From NCBI GenBank assembly GCA_963763885.1, contig CAVXQD010000001.1, positions 124,001 to 188,000 on the forward strand: DNA of 64,000 nt. Direction: 5' to 3'. The notes beneath the pieces were generated by a model. That model was given only the letters and a program-made list of their open reading frames with translations. It did no database searches and was not told where the DNA came from. The position numbers were made by a program, and so were the translations under genes. Within the stretch, counting starts at the first letter, position 1, and each line of letters begins with the position of its first letter. This stretch comes from JANNBN01 sp963763885 (lineage in GTDB: Bacteria; Actinomycetota; Acidimicrobiia; Acidimicrobiales; JANYDT01). Below, piece after piece: positions 1 through 7,962 of the stretch.

Positions 1-573
1 GCTGCACTGGTTGCCAGATATTTGCTCGAGTCTGCTGTCGCCTGGTGGTATCCCGTCCGGCTTGCGGCCACCGATCCTGGCGAACCCGACCAGGCGCCGC
101 TCATACAGCGCGGCGTGTCACTTGGCGCCCGGGCCGGGTTGTTCCTGTTCGTGGCATCTGGATTCTTCCGGATCGACGCCAAGATCGTCTTCGCGACGTT
201 CGTGATGCTTTTCGGTGTGTTTGCCTATTGGGACGGCGTCAGCTCACGCTTCCCCAACAGTGCCCGCCTTCACCGCTGGGCGCCGGGCGGCTTCCCCATG
301 GCGATCATCCTGGTGGTGGCAACGGACCGCATCACGGCATGGCTCGGCAACGCGGAATCCGATCCCCAGAGGCGGATGCTGCACACCTTCGTCCTCGTCG
401 CCGTACCGGTACTCCTCTCCACCCTCGTGGCCGTGATCGGCCGGGACGGAGAGCGACCCCAGCTTCGACGTTGGCACCGCTTCGCATCTGTCCCCCTGCT
501 GGTGCTGAGCGCGCACTACATGTTCGGGCTCTTCCTGTCGCTGCCGGTGCCATCACTTTTTCGGGCTGCCTAA
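1..573 (+). CDS. integral membrane protein, 5'-truncated by window edge
   Basis: The frame is open from base 1 to the stop at 571-573, so the gene almost certainly begins upstream; TTG at 22 is only the first possible internal start. The visible part (about 190 residues) has four to five hydrophobic segments, for instance around LGARAGLFLFVASGFF, IVFATFVMLFGVFAYW, GGFPMAIILVVA, FVLVAVPVLLSTLVAVIG and VPLLVLSAHYMFGLFL, separated by short charged loops, which indicates a polytopic inner-membrane protein. I do not recognise the family and assign no function. The next gene (metalloprotease) is on the opposite strand and convergent. Confidence 0.6.
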   Translation, partial: AALVARYLLESAVAWWYPVRLAATDPGEPDQAPLIQRGVSLGARAGLFLFVASGFFRIDAKIVFATFVMLFGVFAYWDGVSSRFPNSARLHRWAPGGFPMAIILVVATDRITAWLGNAESDPQRRMLHTFVLVAVPVLLSTLVAVIGRDGERPQLRRWHRFASVPLLVLSAHYMFGLFLSLPVPSLFRAA

Positions 574-680
574 GCGCCCCATCGTCGCGCAAGCTGTGCC
601 GGGTCAACGCTCTTTGAGCTGGTCCGCTGAGCAAGATTTAGCAAGCACCAGCCATGCGCACAACGGGCCTCAACTTTTGG

Positions 681-1631
681 TCACTGGCAACCTTCGCTAC
701 CTGGTCGTCCGACGGCTGCGAAAGCTATCCGGTCGTACGCGTTCAACTTCGGCTCGCCCTCAGCGTAGGGGTACATCAACGATGTCGGATCGCTGACGTG
801 ATCTAACCCCATCACGTGTCCCAGTTCATGCAACGCTGTCTTGCGGAACGTCGCTGGGCGGTTGAGCAGAGGGTCGACCCGAAAGGTGAGTGACGCACCG
901 TCGGCGAACTCAGCGGGTGCTCCTGCTCGTTCCCGCCGATACCCTGCACTAGCGACCCCGAGTACGACCGAGTCTGAGTCCTCGGCATCGCTGGTCACGG
1001 GCCGGGCTGGGTCTTCCCACTGTACGACCATCGAGGTTCGCGGGTGTTCTATGTCGACCGTTGACGGATCGTAAGAGTCGACACCAACGTCATATTCGCC
1101 GGTCAGCCCGTCATAGACGAATTCAATGCCAGTGACCTCGCTGATGGTGCGCACAGCCTCGGTGACGGCGGGTAGCGCGTCGAATCCCTGTCGAGCCGGG
1201 TTGTAGATCCAGTGAAGCGCGACGCATGGGTTAGGGCGCTCGCCGGTCAACTTCACGTTGCGCAGCGCCGCTGGAAAAGCGTTCTTTGGATATAAGAAGG
1301 TCGCCGCAAGCGGAGCCTGGGTTGGTACGACGGTCGCAGGCGTCTGTTTGACTGACGGTGTAGCGGGGGGTGCTGTCACTTTCGTCGCTTGTGGTCGGGT
1401 GGTGGCGGGCTTGGAACGGGCCGCTGAGCGCGTCGTTGCGGACCGCTTCTGTTTGGGTCGACTCTTCGACGGGCCCACAGCAAATGCCGATGCGCACGTT
1501 AGGAACGACACGACCGTTGCCAAGACGGCCACCTTTGTGACCAACGCTGGGACTACGTGCGACGAAGTTGTTTGTGGCGAGGTTCTTTGTGGCGACCTTG
1601 ATTGCGACGAGGTCACGTTGGGGAACGGCAT
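681..1631 (-). CDS. secreted or membrane-anchored matrixin-like zinc metalloprotease
   Basis: A 316-residue protein with a C-terminal zinc-protease signature H-E-L-G-H-V-M-G-L-D-H (about residues 268-278), the extended HExxHxxGxxH motif of metzincins, followed by S-L-M-Y-P, which fits the Met-turn of matrixins. Residues about 28-52 form a hydrophobic segment that serves as a signal peptide or anchor; residues 53-110 are a Pro/Thr/Lys/Arg-rich linker typical of an exported protein crossing a cell wall. The catalytic domain covers about residues 120-316. It should hydrolyse peptides outside the membrane. It is single, with its start 138 bases from the stop of the PAS regulator on the same strand. 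Substrate unknown. Confidence 0.8.
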   Translation of the reverse strand: MPFPNVTSSQSRSPQRTSPQTTSSHVVPALVTKVAVLATVVSFLTCASAFAVGPSKSRPKQKRSATTRSAARSKPATTRPQATKVTAPPATPSVKQTPATVVPTQAPLAATFLYPKNAFPAALRNVKLTGERPNPCVALHWIYNPARQGFDALPAVTEAVRTISEVTGIEFVYDGLTGEYDVGVDSYDPSTVDIEHPRTSMVVQWEDPARPVTSDAEDSDSVVLGVASAGYRRERAGAPAEFADGASLTFRVDPLLNRPATFRKTALHELGHVMGLDHVSDPTSLMYPYAEGEPKLNAYDRIAFAAVGRPGSEGCQ

Positions 1632-1769
1632 TGCGGATGGCTCTTTCGACAGGCGGAATGCTCGTACTTCGGCACAAAATGTCGCGAAACGAAGCTCTGT
1701 GAAGAAACACTCACAATCGGCGGAACTGGAGTAGGTACGCCGATCTGGCTGGGTCCCCCACTCTGCGGC

Positions 1770-3044
1770 TCAGCTCAAGAGTACGTAGCCCACGCCCCGC
1801 ACAGTTCTAATGAACCGAGGGTTTCCGGGTTCGTCACGCAGTTTCACCCGCAGGTTGCGGAAGTGCACGTCGATGGCGCGACTGTCGCCGATGTGCGTTG
1901 AACCGAATAGGCGCCTGACAATCTGTTCGCGGCTCACGGGGCGCCCAGGAATCTCCGTGAGTAGGCCCATGATGGCTGTTTCGATGGGCGTGAGCTTCAC
2001 CACGCGACCTTCGCACGTGACAGTTTGCCCGACGAGATCGACACTGATTGGGCCAGCCTGGCGCAGCGATGCCGTCGACCTGAGGTCGAAGTGGCGTTCG
2101 ATCAACAGGCCGGTGAGCAGCGCTATGCGCGTCACAATGGCCATTCCGTAGGGACCAAGCGCGTCCGAAGGGCTCGCCCACGCGACGAGCGCGCCAGCTA
2201 CGACACCCCGCACTGCAAACGGGTGGATGGCTGCGCCGCGGAGCACGAGGTGTCTGAACTGGACTTCTTTGGGGAGACCCAGGCGATCGAAGTGCACGTG
2301 ACTTGGTTGTCCGGCAGTGCATGCTTGCTCGATGGCGGTCTGAATGAGATTCGAGGAGAGATCGATCAGGCTGGCGATGCCGGTGTCGATCACGATCGGC
2401 AGCGATTTTGCGCCGGCAAAGCCGTGGCTGTGGTGAACCGATGCTGCGTAGTTCCCGGTGGACTCGGTGGCGGCGAGGACCCGCTGAAGGAGCACGTCGA
2501 GGCCGTCGCTTGAGACGAGTGAGTCCATCAGGGCGTCCATCGCAACTGCCTTAACGGCAGGTGTCAGCACCGCCACGTACTTAGTGCCGTCGACACAGTT
2601 CTGAAGCACCTCGAGACAGACGTCCCAGGGCAGAAGAGATCCGTCGGCGTGCAAAATTCGCAACACGGCCCCCTCGTGAATCGCTCGGGTCGGATCGTCA
2701 AGGATTACCTCGACGCTGCCCGCAGCTAGGGCATGCTCGTCGGGATGCACGAGATCGATTCCGTTCATGCCGATGAGCTCGGCGCGGCTTCGTCCGGTGA
2801 TTCGCTCAGCGACGCTGTTCGCATCAACAATGCGGAAGTGCTCATCGTAAGCGAACAGAGGGGTCGGGTATTGATCCACGAGTCGGGCCAGGGGTCGCCG
2901 CTCACTAAGTTCGGCCCCAGCATCCACAACGAGCAATCTACTGATCTCAACCCGTTCCTGGCTTGCAAGCGGTCGCAACGTTAAGGAACCTTTACATAGG
3001 GTCAGAGCGCCAAAGATTTCGGGATCTCGGAAGCGACCCTGCAT
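1770..3044 (-). CDS. PAS-domain transcriptional regulator with C-terminal winged helix
   Basis: The N-terminal part (about residues 55-165) resembles a PAS sensor fold (LVDQYPTPLFAYDEHFRIVDAN, then a GMNGIDLVHPDE turn). The middle is GAF-like but unassigned. The last ~90 residues are an OmpR/PhoB-type winged helix (VVKLTPIETAIMGLLTE, SREQIVRRLFG, AIDVHFRNLRVKL, IRTVRGVGYVL). No receiver domain or phospho-acceptor Asp is present, so this is a one-component sensor/DNA binder rather than a classic response regulator. The first ~15 codons lie antisense to an IS3 remnant; the native start may be a later TTG/GTG (near 2936 or 2928). A truncated relative lies at 38603-39467. Confidence 0.75.
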   Translation of the reverse strand: MQGRFRDPEIFGALTLCKGSLTLRPLASQERVEISRLLVVDAGAELSERRPLARLVDQYPTPLFAYDEHFRIVDANSVAERITGRSRAELIGMNGIDLVHPDEHALAAGSVEVILDDPTRAIHEGAVLRILHADGSLLPWDVCLEVLQNCVDGTKYVAVLTPAVKAVAMDALMDSLVSSDGLDVLLQRVLAATESTGNYAASVHHSHGFAGAKSLPIVIDTGIASLIDLSSNLIQTAIEQACTAGQPSHVHFDRLGLPKEVQFRHLVLRGAAIHPFAVRGVVAGALVAWASPSDALGPYGMAIVTRIALLTGLLIERHFDLRSTASLRQAGPISVDLVGQTVTCEGRVVKLTPIETAIMGLLTEIPGRPVSREQIVRRLFGSTHIGDSRAIDVHFRNLRVKLRDEPGNPRFIRTVRGVGYVLLS

Positions 3045-3297
3045 AACTGGCTGAAACGAGCCGATATCGAGGACGGCACCCGGCCGGGTGTCACACTGGC
3101 CGAGACTGCTGAGGTCAAAGCGTTGAAGAAACGTAACCGGGTCCTTGAGCAGGAAAACGAGATCCTGCAGCGATGCTCACCTGATCACCGCTGCGCGTAC
3201 GTTGCATGCTGACGACCGGACGTTCGGGTATCGGTTTATCAAGGATCAACTCGAAACGGTCGAGATCATCGCATCAGAAAACCGGGTGAACAGGTGA
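3000..3297 (+). pseudogene. IS3-family transposase remnant (OrfA and start of OrfB)
   Basis: Translation from about 3000 gives GQSAKDFGISEATLHNWLKR and later ALKKRNRVLEQENEILQR, the helix-turn-helix and leucine-zipper segments of IS3 OrfA. After a stop near 3209 a second frame reads LHADDRTFGYRFIKDQLE and then IASENRVNR, the beginning of OrfB with its usual SENRV motif, ending at 3297. The catalytic DDE domain is missing, no terminal inverted repeats were found, and the reading frames are broken, so it is an immobile relic. It shares sequence with the 5' end of the neighbouring PAS regulator and probably disturbed that gene's upstream region. Confidence 0.8.
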
Positions 3298-3632
3298 TGC
3301 ACCCGAGCACGTTTATGGTTCGTTCGTCTGTGTACGTATTAATGTTGAAGGACCCAATCCAATTTGGACACTCTTTATCGGATCGTTTCGCGGGACGACC
3401 CGAATGGCTCCGTTTTGGCGTTGACTCAGGTCCGAACGCTTCGAGATCCTCGTACGTGCTGGATCTCGGAGGCCGTGCCGATCTCGCCGCCGACGTTCTC
3501 GCAGCGCGTCCGATTATCTCGCTCTCGCGGCTGACCATCGGCGAGGGGAGCAACGGGGGAGTGTGGTCGAAGGCCTACCGGATCACGGACCGGCTCGTCG
3601 CTCCGTTTCTGGCCGAGTTCGGCAAGGCCTGA
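3294..3632 (+). CDS. hypothetical open frame, unrecognised
   Basis: A 112-codon frame directly after the IS3 relic. It contains a moderately hydrophobic stretch (VLDLGGRADLAADVLAARPII) and a C-terminal part ending in APFLAEFGKA. I recognise no family and see no convincing ribosome binding site. It could be the 3' end of a gene cut by the insertion sequence rather than an independent gene. The rest of 3298-3738 shows nothing else I can support. Confidence 0.2.
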   Translation: MMHPSTFMVRSSVYVLMLKDPIQFGHSLSDRFAGRPEWLRFGVDSGPNASRSSYVLDLGGRADLAADVLAARPIISLSRLTIGEGSNGGVWSKAYRITDRLVAPFLAEFGKA

Positions 3633-3738
3633 GTTCAGACGGCGTGGCATTGCGGCTTCGCACGGGTCGGGTTGGCCCGTGACCTGGAACCGGATCGAGG
3701 GTCGAATCCGAAGGCCGAGTGTGGAGTCTTGGGTGGGC

Positions 3739-4002
3739 CTATGCGACGTGGAGGTAGGCGCGTAGGGCGTTGCGGACGATGTCGCTTGCTGTTGTTTCGT
3801 CGGTGGTTGCGCGTGCTTCGAGCGCGGCGCGGAGTTCGGGTTCAAGGCGGACTGGGAATACTTCGGCTGCGGCGCTGCCGAGCGTGGGGCGGCCGGGCCG
3901 GCGTTTGAGTTTGGCGAGGTCGTAGCCGGCTTCGGCTTCGTCGGCCATGGCTTCGATTTCTTGGTCGGTGATGATGCGGCCGTTGGAGGTAATGGGTTTC
4001 AT
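3739..4002 (-). CDS. CopG/ribbon-helix-helix type antitoxin
   Basis: An 87-residue protein with an acidic N-terminus and a C-terminal ribbon-helix-helix segment: a basic linker (KLKRRPGRPTLG), the strand EVFPVRLEPELRAAL, and the helices EARATTDETTASDIVRNALRAYL. RHH proteins dimerise and bind operator DNA through the strand; in type II toxin-antitoxin operons they also neutralise the toxin. Its ATG overlaps the stop of the upstream toxin-like frame (TGA at 3999-4001) as ATGA, showing translational coupling. The gene order is toxin then antitoxin. Confidence 0.7.
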   Translation of the reverse strand: MKPITSNGRIITDQEIEAMADEAEAGYDLAKLKRRPGRPTLGSAAAEVFPVRLEPELRAALEARATTDETTASDIVRNALRAYLHVA

Positions 4003-4379
4003 GATGGGTTCTCCTGATCCTGGAGCAGGGCGAGGAAGTGGGGTCGTGCCTTCATGGCGTGAATGACGATGATGCGTTGGTCGTCTGCAAGGAACGCGAC
4101 GAGTTCGATGAGGTTGCCTGCGGTGTCGGGGCCGACGAGGGCGAATCGTCGAGGGTGTTCGTCGGGGTCGTGGTCGAGTTGAACGAGAGCGTGTTCGTTC
4201 GCGTGGGTGCTGTCTCGGTCGCTCTGTCCGATGCTTTCTGGCTGACCGGTGGATCTACAAACGAGATACCGTAATACGATACGCCGGTCGGCAAGGACGG
4301 GATCCGCCCATGCGGCGGGGCTGGTCAGCGAGGACGTTGCGTTCGACGGCGGCCAGCCGGGCTTGGCGTCGGCGGGCAT
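3999..4379 (-). CDS. small toxin-like partner of the CopG-type antitoxin
   Basis: The C-terminal ~75 residues (FALVGPDTAGNLIELVAFLA, then RIIVIHAMKARPHFLALLQ) resemble small actinobacterial toxins that accompany CopG-type antitoxins, where a short strand with the pattern IxxIHAMxAR precedes a final helix. The N-terminal 50 codons overlap the antisense-frame remnant of a different antitoxin and have atypical composition, so the true start is probably around 4200-4230 and the domain may itself be N-truncated. ATGA overlap with the antitoxin supports a functional pair. Ribonuclease activity is likely from context but not shown. Confidence 0.45.
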   Translation of the reverse strand: MPADAKPGWPPSNATSSLTSPAAWADPVLADRRIVLRYLVCRSTGQPESIGQSDRDSTHANEHALVQLDHDPDEHPRRFALVGPDTAGNLIELVAFLADDQRIIVIHAMKARPHFLALLQDQENPS

Positions 4380-4606
4380 ATGCGAGCGCTTCGGCGGTTC
4401 GTACTCGTCGGTGCGAACCGGCGAAGAGCGCGGCGAGCTTTCCTCTGACGATGAGACGGACGACGAACGTGCGTGATAGGCCGAGAAGTTCGGCTGCCTC
4501 TTGCGTGGTTAGGTCCTTGTCGTCGACGAGCACGTGCACGGAGTGTCCGGCTGAGCTCCACGAGGAGTTGTTCGACGGCGTGCCGCGCTTCAAGCGGTAA
4601 AGCGCG
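4255..4606 (-). pseudogene. broken helix-turn-helix (excisionase-type) antitoxin
   Basis: The frame ending at 4255 contains DLTTQEAAELLGLSRTFVVR followed by SHRRVRTAEALAYARRRQ, the excisionase/MerR-like helix-turn-helix of antitoxins that pair with PIN-domain toxins. The N-terminal helix (LEARHAVEQLLVELS) is found in a different frame between about 4606 and 4545, so a frameshift near 4540 separates the two halves. The C-terminus runs into the toxin-like frame below. No PIN toxin is present. This is a decayed antitoxin rather than a working gene. Confidence 0.55.
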
Positions 4607-4747
4607 TCAGGCGCCGATGCCGCGATTCGTCAGTACACTGAAGAAATATCAAGTGGCTAAGCGCGCATATGGAATTGTTCTCCAAATGTTCTCCTAGACG
4701 GCGAATTTGGCCCGGTTGTGTTCCGAGCCGGTCAACGTGATTGCAAA

Positions 4748-5197
4748 CTATGTGTCGGCGCGCAACTCTCGGCGTCGGAGCAGCACACTGTCGAGGTGAC
4801 TCAACACGGTCACGCCGTCTTGGTTGATCAGGGACACTCGCGAGTTGGCGATTCCTCGATCTGGTTTAGATGCGGACTCCCGCTTGTCGAGCCATTCCTG
4901 TCGGAGTTGTAGCTGGTCGCCAGGTCTCGCTGGAGCGTGAAAGCGCAGTTCGTCGTACCCGAGTCCTGCGATCACCGCTAACGGCTCCGGCAACTGGTGC
5001 AGAAGCCGGATCTTGACGGCGAGCAGGAACACCCCTGGTGCCGTGATGCCCCCGAATGCTGCGTTTCCGGCCTCGTCGTCGATGTGAAACGGCTGCGGAT
5101 CCCAGCGTTTGGCGAACTCGACCATCTCGTCGCGGTCGATCGTGAATGTCGGACCGTGTGCAACTTCGCCCGGCTGTATGTCCTCGAAGTACATCAT
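4748..5197 (-). CDS. MaoC-family hydratase/dehydratase
   Basis: A 149-residue single hot-dog-fold protein starting with MMYFEDIQPGE. It carries the family's hydratase motif around DPQPFHIDDEAG, with FGGITAPGV following, and ends with the usual strand GVTVLSHLDSVLLRRR. MaoC proteins add water to or remove it from enoyl-CoA-type thioesters, usually as cytosolic dimers; the exact substrate cannot be inferred. The open frame extends further upstream but the extra N-terminus is unlike the family, so I choose the ATG at 5195-5197 (a second ATG follows directly). It stands alone, divergent from the Phd-type antitoxin. Confidence 0.85.
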   Translation of the reverse strand: MMYFEDIQPGEVAHGPTFTIDRDEMVEFAKRWDPQPFHIDDEAGNAAFGGITAPGVFLLAVKIRLLHQLPEPLAVIAGLGYDELRFHAPARPGDQLQLRQEWLDKRESASKPDRGIANSRVSLINQDGVTVLSHLDSVLLRRRELRADT

Positions 5198-5421
5198 CTG
5201 CCGTCGACTTCCTGTAGGGCGGGCCCGTCGTTCAGGGTTCGCGACGACATTGTGACACGCCGACCCGAAATATGCCCTGCGTAAGCGAGAACGCGCGTGA
5301 GGCGACTTTCGCGGGCCTCCTTGTGCGCGGACGAGAGCGGCCGTTGTCCGAAGGCATGCCTTGGAAGGTCGCGTGTATCGCACGTCCGCCTTTGAAGTCC
5401 AGCTGTCGCACAATGCTAGAC

Positions 5422-5443
5422 ATATCTGAACTAGTTCAGATAT
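5422..5443. promoter_or_regulatory. perfect 22-bp palindrome, probable toxin-antitoxin operator
   Basis: Arms ATATCTGAAC and GTTCAGATAT flank a central TA, so all 22 bases are palindromic. The right arm reaches the first ATG of the Phd-type antitoxin (5442), a position where binding would block transcription or initiation. Autoregulation by the antitoxin or toxin-antitoxin complex is the standard expectation for such operons and is inferred here. Confidence 0.6.
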
Positions 5444-5915
5444 GATCATGGGCATGCGAGTCGTCGAGCGTTCGTTCTCTGATCTTCTGCGCCATCCGAA
5501 CGACGTGGCGGCTGACCTCGACGCGGGCGATGTGCTTCTTCGCCGACGGGACGAGCCTGATCTGCTGCTCGTCCTCGCCGAGCGTGACGCGGAGCGGTCC
5601 GATGTGTTCCGGGCGTTGGCGGTGGCCTTCCGCACCCTTGCGACGCGCACACCATCGGCCCTTGAGGACGCGGTGCTGGACGCGTTCGCGTGGACCGAGT
5701 TCCTGCCCGTCAAGGATCGCCGCTCGTTCCTTGAAGAGTTCTCCCGCACACTCACTGCGTCGGCCGAGATGGATACCTACGAGCGACTCGTGCAGGTCGT
5801 GCGGGAATGGCGTGCCACTGCGGAGGTGCATGCTCAGCCGTCTTTGGCGAGGCGCCTCCGACGGTCGGTTGCCGTGGTCGATCGGGGAGCGGGCTGCGTG
5901 GGAGAAGCTGACTGA
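5442..5915 (+). CDS. Phd/YefM-type antitoxin (prevent-host-death family)
   Basis: A 157-residue protein whose N-terminus (MRVVERSFSDLLRHPNDVAA then DVLLRRRDEPDLLLV) matches the dimerisation and DNA-binding fold of actinobacterial Phd-like antitoxins; the central and C-terminal helices (AFRTLATRTPSALEDAV, FLPVKDRRSFLEEF, TYERLVQVVREWRATAEVHA) are typical of the long version that pairs with RelE-like toxins. Three in-frame ATGs occur in the first 12 bases (5442, 5448, 5454). The last ~28 codons overlap the toxin gene in another frame. The palindrome at 5422-5443 sits on the start region. Confidence 0.75.
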   Translation: MIMGMRVVERSFSDLLRHPNDVAADLDAGDVLLRRRDEPDLLLVLAERDAERSDVFRALAVAFRTLATRTPSALEDAVLDAFAWTEFLPVKDRRSFLEEFSRTLTASAEMDTYERLVQVVREWRATAEVHAQPSLARRLRRSVAVVDRGAGCVGEAD

Positions 5916-6111
5916 AGATCCCCGCACCCGTACCGAACGTCAGCATCCCCTCCGTGGCGATCTCGGTACTCGTGACGTGTCGGGCCAGAGCATGGAGCAG
6001 TGGCAGTACGAAGTCGCTGCTGGCGGCCGGCTCTCGTATTGCATCGACGACGACCGACGAACCATCTGGCTCATGGATGCCATGGTTGGCCATCCCAAGG
6101 CCACCGAATGA
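5830..6111 (+). CDS. RelE/HigB-like toxin of the Phd-type pair
   Basis: A 93-residue frame starting at ATG 5830 inside the antitoxin's 3' end. The sequence WEKLTEDPRTRTERQHPLRG, then MEQWQYEVAAGGRLSYCIDD and RTIWLMDAMVGHPKATE, fits the compact ribonuclease fold of RelE-superfamily toxins from actinobacteria. Relatives usually have a longer helix before DPRT, so a short internal loss is possible. It is expected to cleave mRNA and to be held inactive by the overlapping antitoxin. The 86-base overlap is larger than normal; either the antitoxin ends earlier functionally or the toxin uses a later start. Confidence 0.65.
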   Translation: MLSRLWRGASDGRLPWSIGERAAWEKLTEDPRTRTERQHPLRGDLGTRDVSGQSMEQWQYEVAAGGRLSYCIDDDRRTIWLMDAMVGHPKATE

Positions 6112-6403
6112 TCCGTCGAGCAAGGTAATAAGCGCACATATGAGAACAAAAGTGAGAACGTCTGCGCGGTTGTCAAGGGTCACCAACGGACATGCGGTCT
6201 CCAGGCGTGAGTCGCCCTCTGCGATCGACGATGGGACGGACCCGTTTCTGCTGCATAACGGCCCACACGAGCGGTCGCATTGCCGTCGGTCTGATGCGAT
6301 CGTTGGGCGACGTGTCGCGGAAGTCCGACCGTCGCGCACCTCGCCTGCTGTTGGGTGAACGTCTGCTGTTCGTGATCGTCGCCCGGTATCCGACCTTCCA
6401 CAA
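6112..6403. other. intergenic stretch with no recognisable gene
   Basis: Between the RelE-like toxin and the methyltransferase fragment. Short open frames exist on both strands but none gives a recognisable protein, and composition alone does not separate them from noise. Confidence 0.4.
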
Positions 6404-6529
6404 GCCTGGCGCGAGGGCCTCGATGAGGTTCCCGAGCTTTACGACGGGGTACGCCCCGGCTACCCCGACGACCTCTTCGACGAGTTGGCCGCCGTATTGC
6501 GTCGGTCGCCAGTCGTGGTCAATGCAGGC
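6404..6529 (+). pseudogene. N-terminal fragment of a SAM-dependent methyltransferase
   Basis: In frame with and immediately upstream of the hydrolase below, the translation reads WREGLDEVPELYDGVRPGYP followed by DDLFDELAAVLRRSPVVV. The pattern ELYDxVRPGYPxxLFDxL is the conserved N-terminus of a class of small SAM-dependent methyltransferases. No SAM-binding glycine loop follows, because the reading frame passes directly into the hydrolase. This is the head of a deleted gene fused to the hydrolase's upstream region. Confidence 0.5.
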
Positions 6530-6547
6530 TCGCCACGTTGCGTCGTG

Positions 6548-7381
6548 GTGTCACAATCGAGCGTGGAAAAATCCGTGGAACTGGGCGCAGCGAGACTGCC
6601 GGTTACGGATCTTGGAGTGGGCGAGGCTGTGATGTTGTTGCATGCCGGAGTTGCAGACCGCCGGAGCTGGGACGCCGTGTCGGTTTTGCTGCGCGCGGCT
6701 TCTTGGCGAACGGTCGCGTACGACCGACGCGGATTCGGAAACGCATCGGCAGGTCCCGTCACCCACAGCCATACGGCGGACATGTTCGAGGTTCTCGCTG
6801 CGTCCGGCATCGATCGCGCGGTGTTGGTCGGCAACTCTCAAGGAGGGCGGATCGCTGTTGAGGCCGCGTTGGCACAGCCCGAGCGCGTTCTGGCTTTGGT
6901 GTTGGTCGGCACCTCGATCTCAGGTGCTCCTGGCCCAGACGAAGTTGAGTCGCTGGCGATTTCTGATCTCGCGGAGGCGATCGAGGCAGCAGAGGCTGCT
7001 GGCGATCTCGATTCGGTTAATGAACTCGAAGCGCAGCTCTGGCTCGATGGGCCGACCTCGCAACACGGCCGAGTCGAACCGGCGCTGCGCGAGCTGTTCC
7101 TCGAGATGAATGGGATCGCTTTGCGCTCGGCTGACGTGGGTGAGTCCGAGTGGTCAGACAATTCGTGGGATGAACTCGAGGGGATTGATGTGCCGACTCT
7201 CGTGGTCGTTGGGGATCTCGACCTTCCCCACATAGTTCGCCGTTCGCGAATGGTCGCTGAGCGGATTCCGGGTGCGGCACTTGTCCGATTGCCTGGTCGG
7301 GCTCATCTACCCGCGTTCGAAGATCCCGCTGGTTTTGCTTCGGCGATAGTTCCGTTCCTGAGCGGGCTTCGGACTCGGTAA
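6548..7381 (+). CDS. alpha/beta-fold hydrolase
   Basis: About 277 residues from the chosen GTG at 6548, which gives VSQSSVEKSVELGAARLPVT; the open frame upstream belongs to a methyltransferase fragment. Core motifs are visible: oxyanion region VMLLHAGVADRRSWD, nucleophile elbow V-G-N-S-Q-G-G, acid in TLVVVGDLDLP, and base in LPGRAHLPAFEDP. These give the Ser-Asp-His triad of soluble esterase/peroxidase-like hydrolases. The cap region is helical and acidic (AEAIEAAEAAGDLDSVNELE). Substrate unknown. It appears isolated, flanked by decayed genes on both sides. Confidence 0.85.
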   Translation: MSQSSVEKSVELGAARLPVTDLGVGEAVMLLHAGVADRRSWDAVSVLLRAASWRTVAYDRRGFGNASAGPVTHSHTADMFEVLAASGIDRAVLVGNSQGGRIAVEAALAQPERVLALVLVGTSISGAPGPDEVESLAISDLAEAIEAAEAAGDLDSVNELEAQLWLDGPTSQHGRVEPALRELFLEMNGIALRSADVGESEWSDNSWDELEGIDVPTLVVVGDLDLPHIVRRSRMVAERIPGAALVRLPGRAHLPAFEDPAGFASAIVPFLSGLRTR

Positions 7382-7383
7382 AC

Positions 7384-7492
7384 AAGAGCTCGGAACGCGG
7401 AGATTTCGTACTTCGTCGTCGTACGCGGCCTGTGCCTTTTCGGTAAGTGGAGTGGTGGCCTTGAGTTCGGTCCAGCTGGTTCGCTTGGTCAT
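7384..7492 (-). pseudogene. N-terminal fragment of an antitoxin-like protein
   Basis: ATG at 7490-7492 begins MTKRTSWTELKATTPLTEK and continues AQAAYDDEVRNLRVPS before running antisense into the hydrolase 3' end. Such a start (basic, then TSWxELK and a helix) is common in XRE-type antitoxins of actinobacteria, whose helix-turn-helix should follow but is absent here. It is interpreted as a truncated relic; the similarity is by eye and short. Confidence 0.3.
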
Positions 7493-7962
7493 GTCGGGTC
7501 CTGTCCGAGGTGTGCTCGTCGATGCAGCGTTGGTGCAACCCCAGAGCACAAACACCATTTCTGACCTGAACACCACTGCATGGACCGATGTCCGAGTCAG
7601 CTACAAGGCAAGCGGCAGAAAGCCGAAGTGTCCTTCGTGATGCGCGAAACATCGGGAACGTTCGGCGGTGAAAGGAGAGTTGTCCCGCAGCCGTAAAGGA
7701 CTGACAGAGCTCTGGCAGGTATTACAACGGTGATCCGTCACGAAACCGCCTGCTTAGGCGGTTTGGTGACGGATGAACTTGCGAGTCGGGCGAGCGGAGC
7801 CCAGCTCAGTCAACCAAGATGGCGGCATGCCTCGAATCGATGCCACCACCATCGGAGTTATTCTGGACGCGTACCTTCCCGAATGAGCCCGCCTGATCGA
7901 TCTTTGTCTCGACACGGCGCGCCGACCAGAGTCGTGAGCGATCGGGACGAGTACGACCAGGG
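7493..7962. other. intergenic region without a supported gene
   Basis: About 470 bases between the antitoxin fragment and the monooxygenase relic. The only clear structure is the long hairpin at 7733-7774. No open frame here gives a recognisable protein. Confidence 0.45.
7733..7774. repeat. long inverted repeat forming an 18-bp hairpin
   Basis: Left arm 7733-7750 and right arm 7757-7774 pair over 18 positions with a single mismatch, separated by the 6-base loop TGCTTA. Each arm contains AAACCGCC or its complement. No T-run follows on either strand, so a simple intrinsic terminator is unlikely; it could be a REP-like element, a processing site, or a relic of a mobile element end. Confidence 0.6.

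Noticed and set aside
5232..5423. Minus-strand frame starting next to the 22-bp palindrome
   Set aside because: 63 codons with no recognisable domain; overlaps no conserved feature and may be chance.
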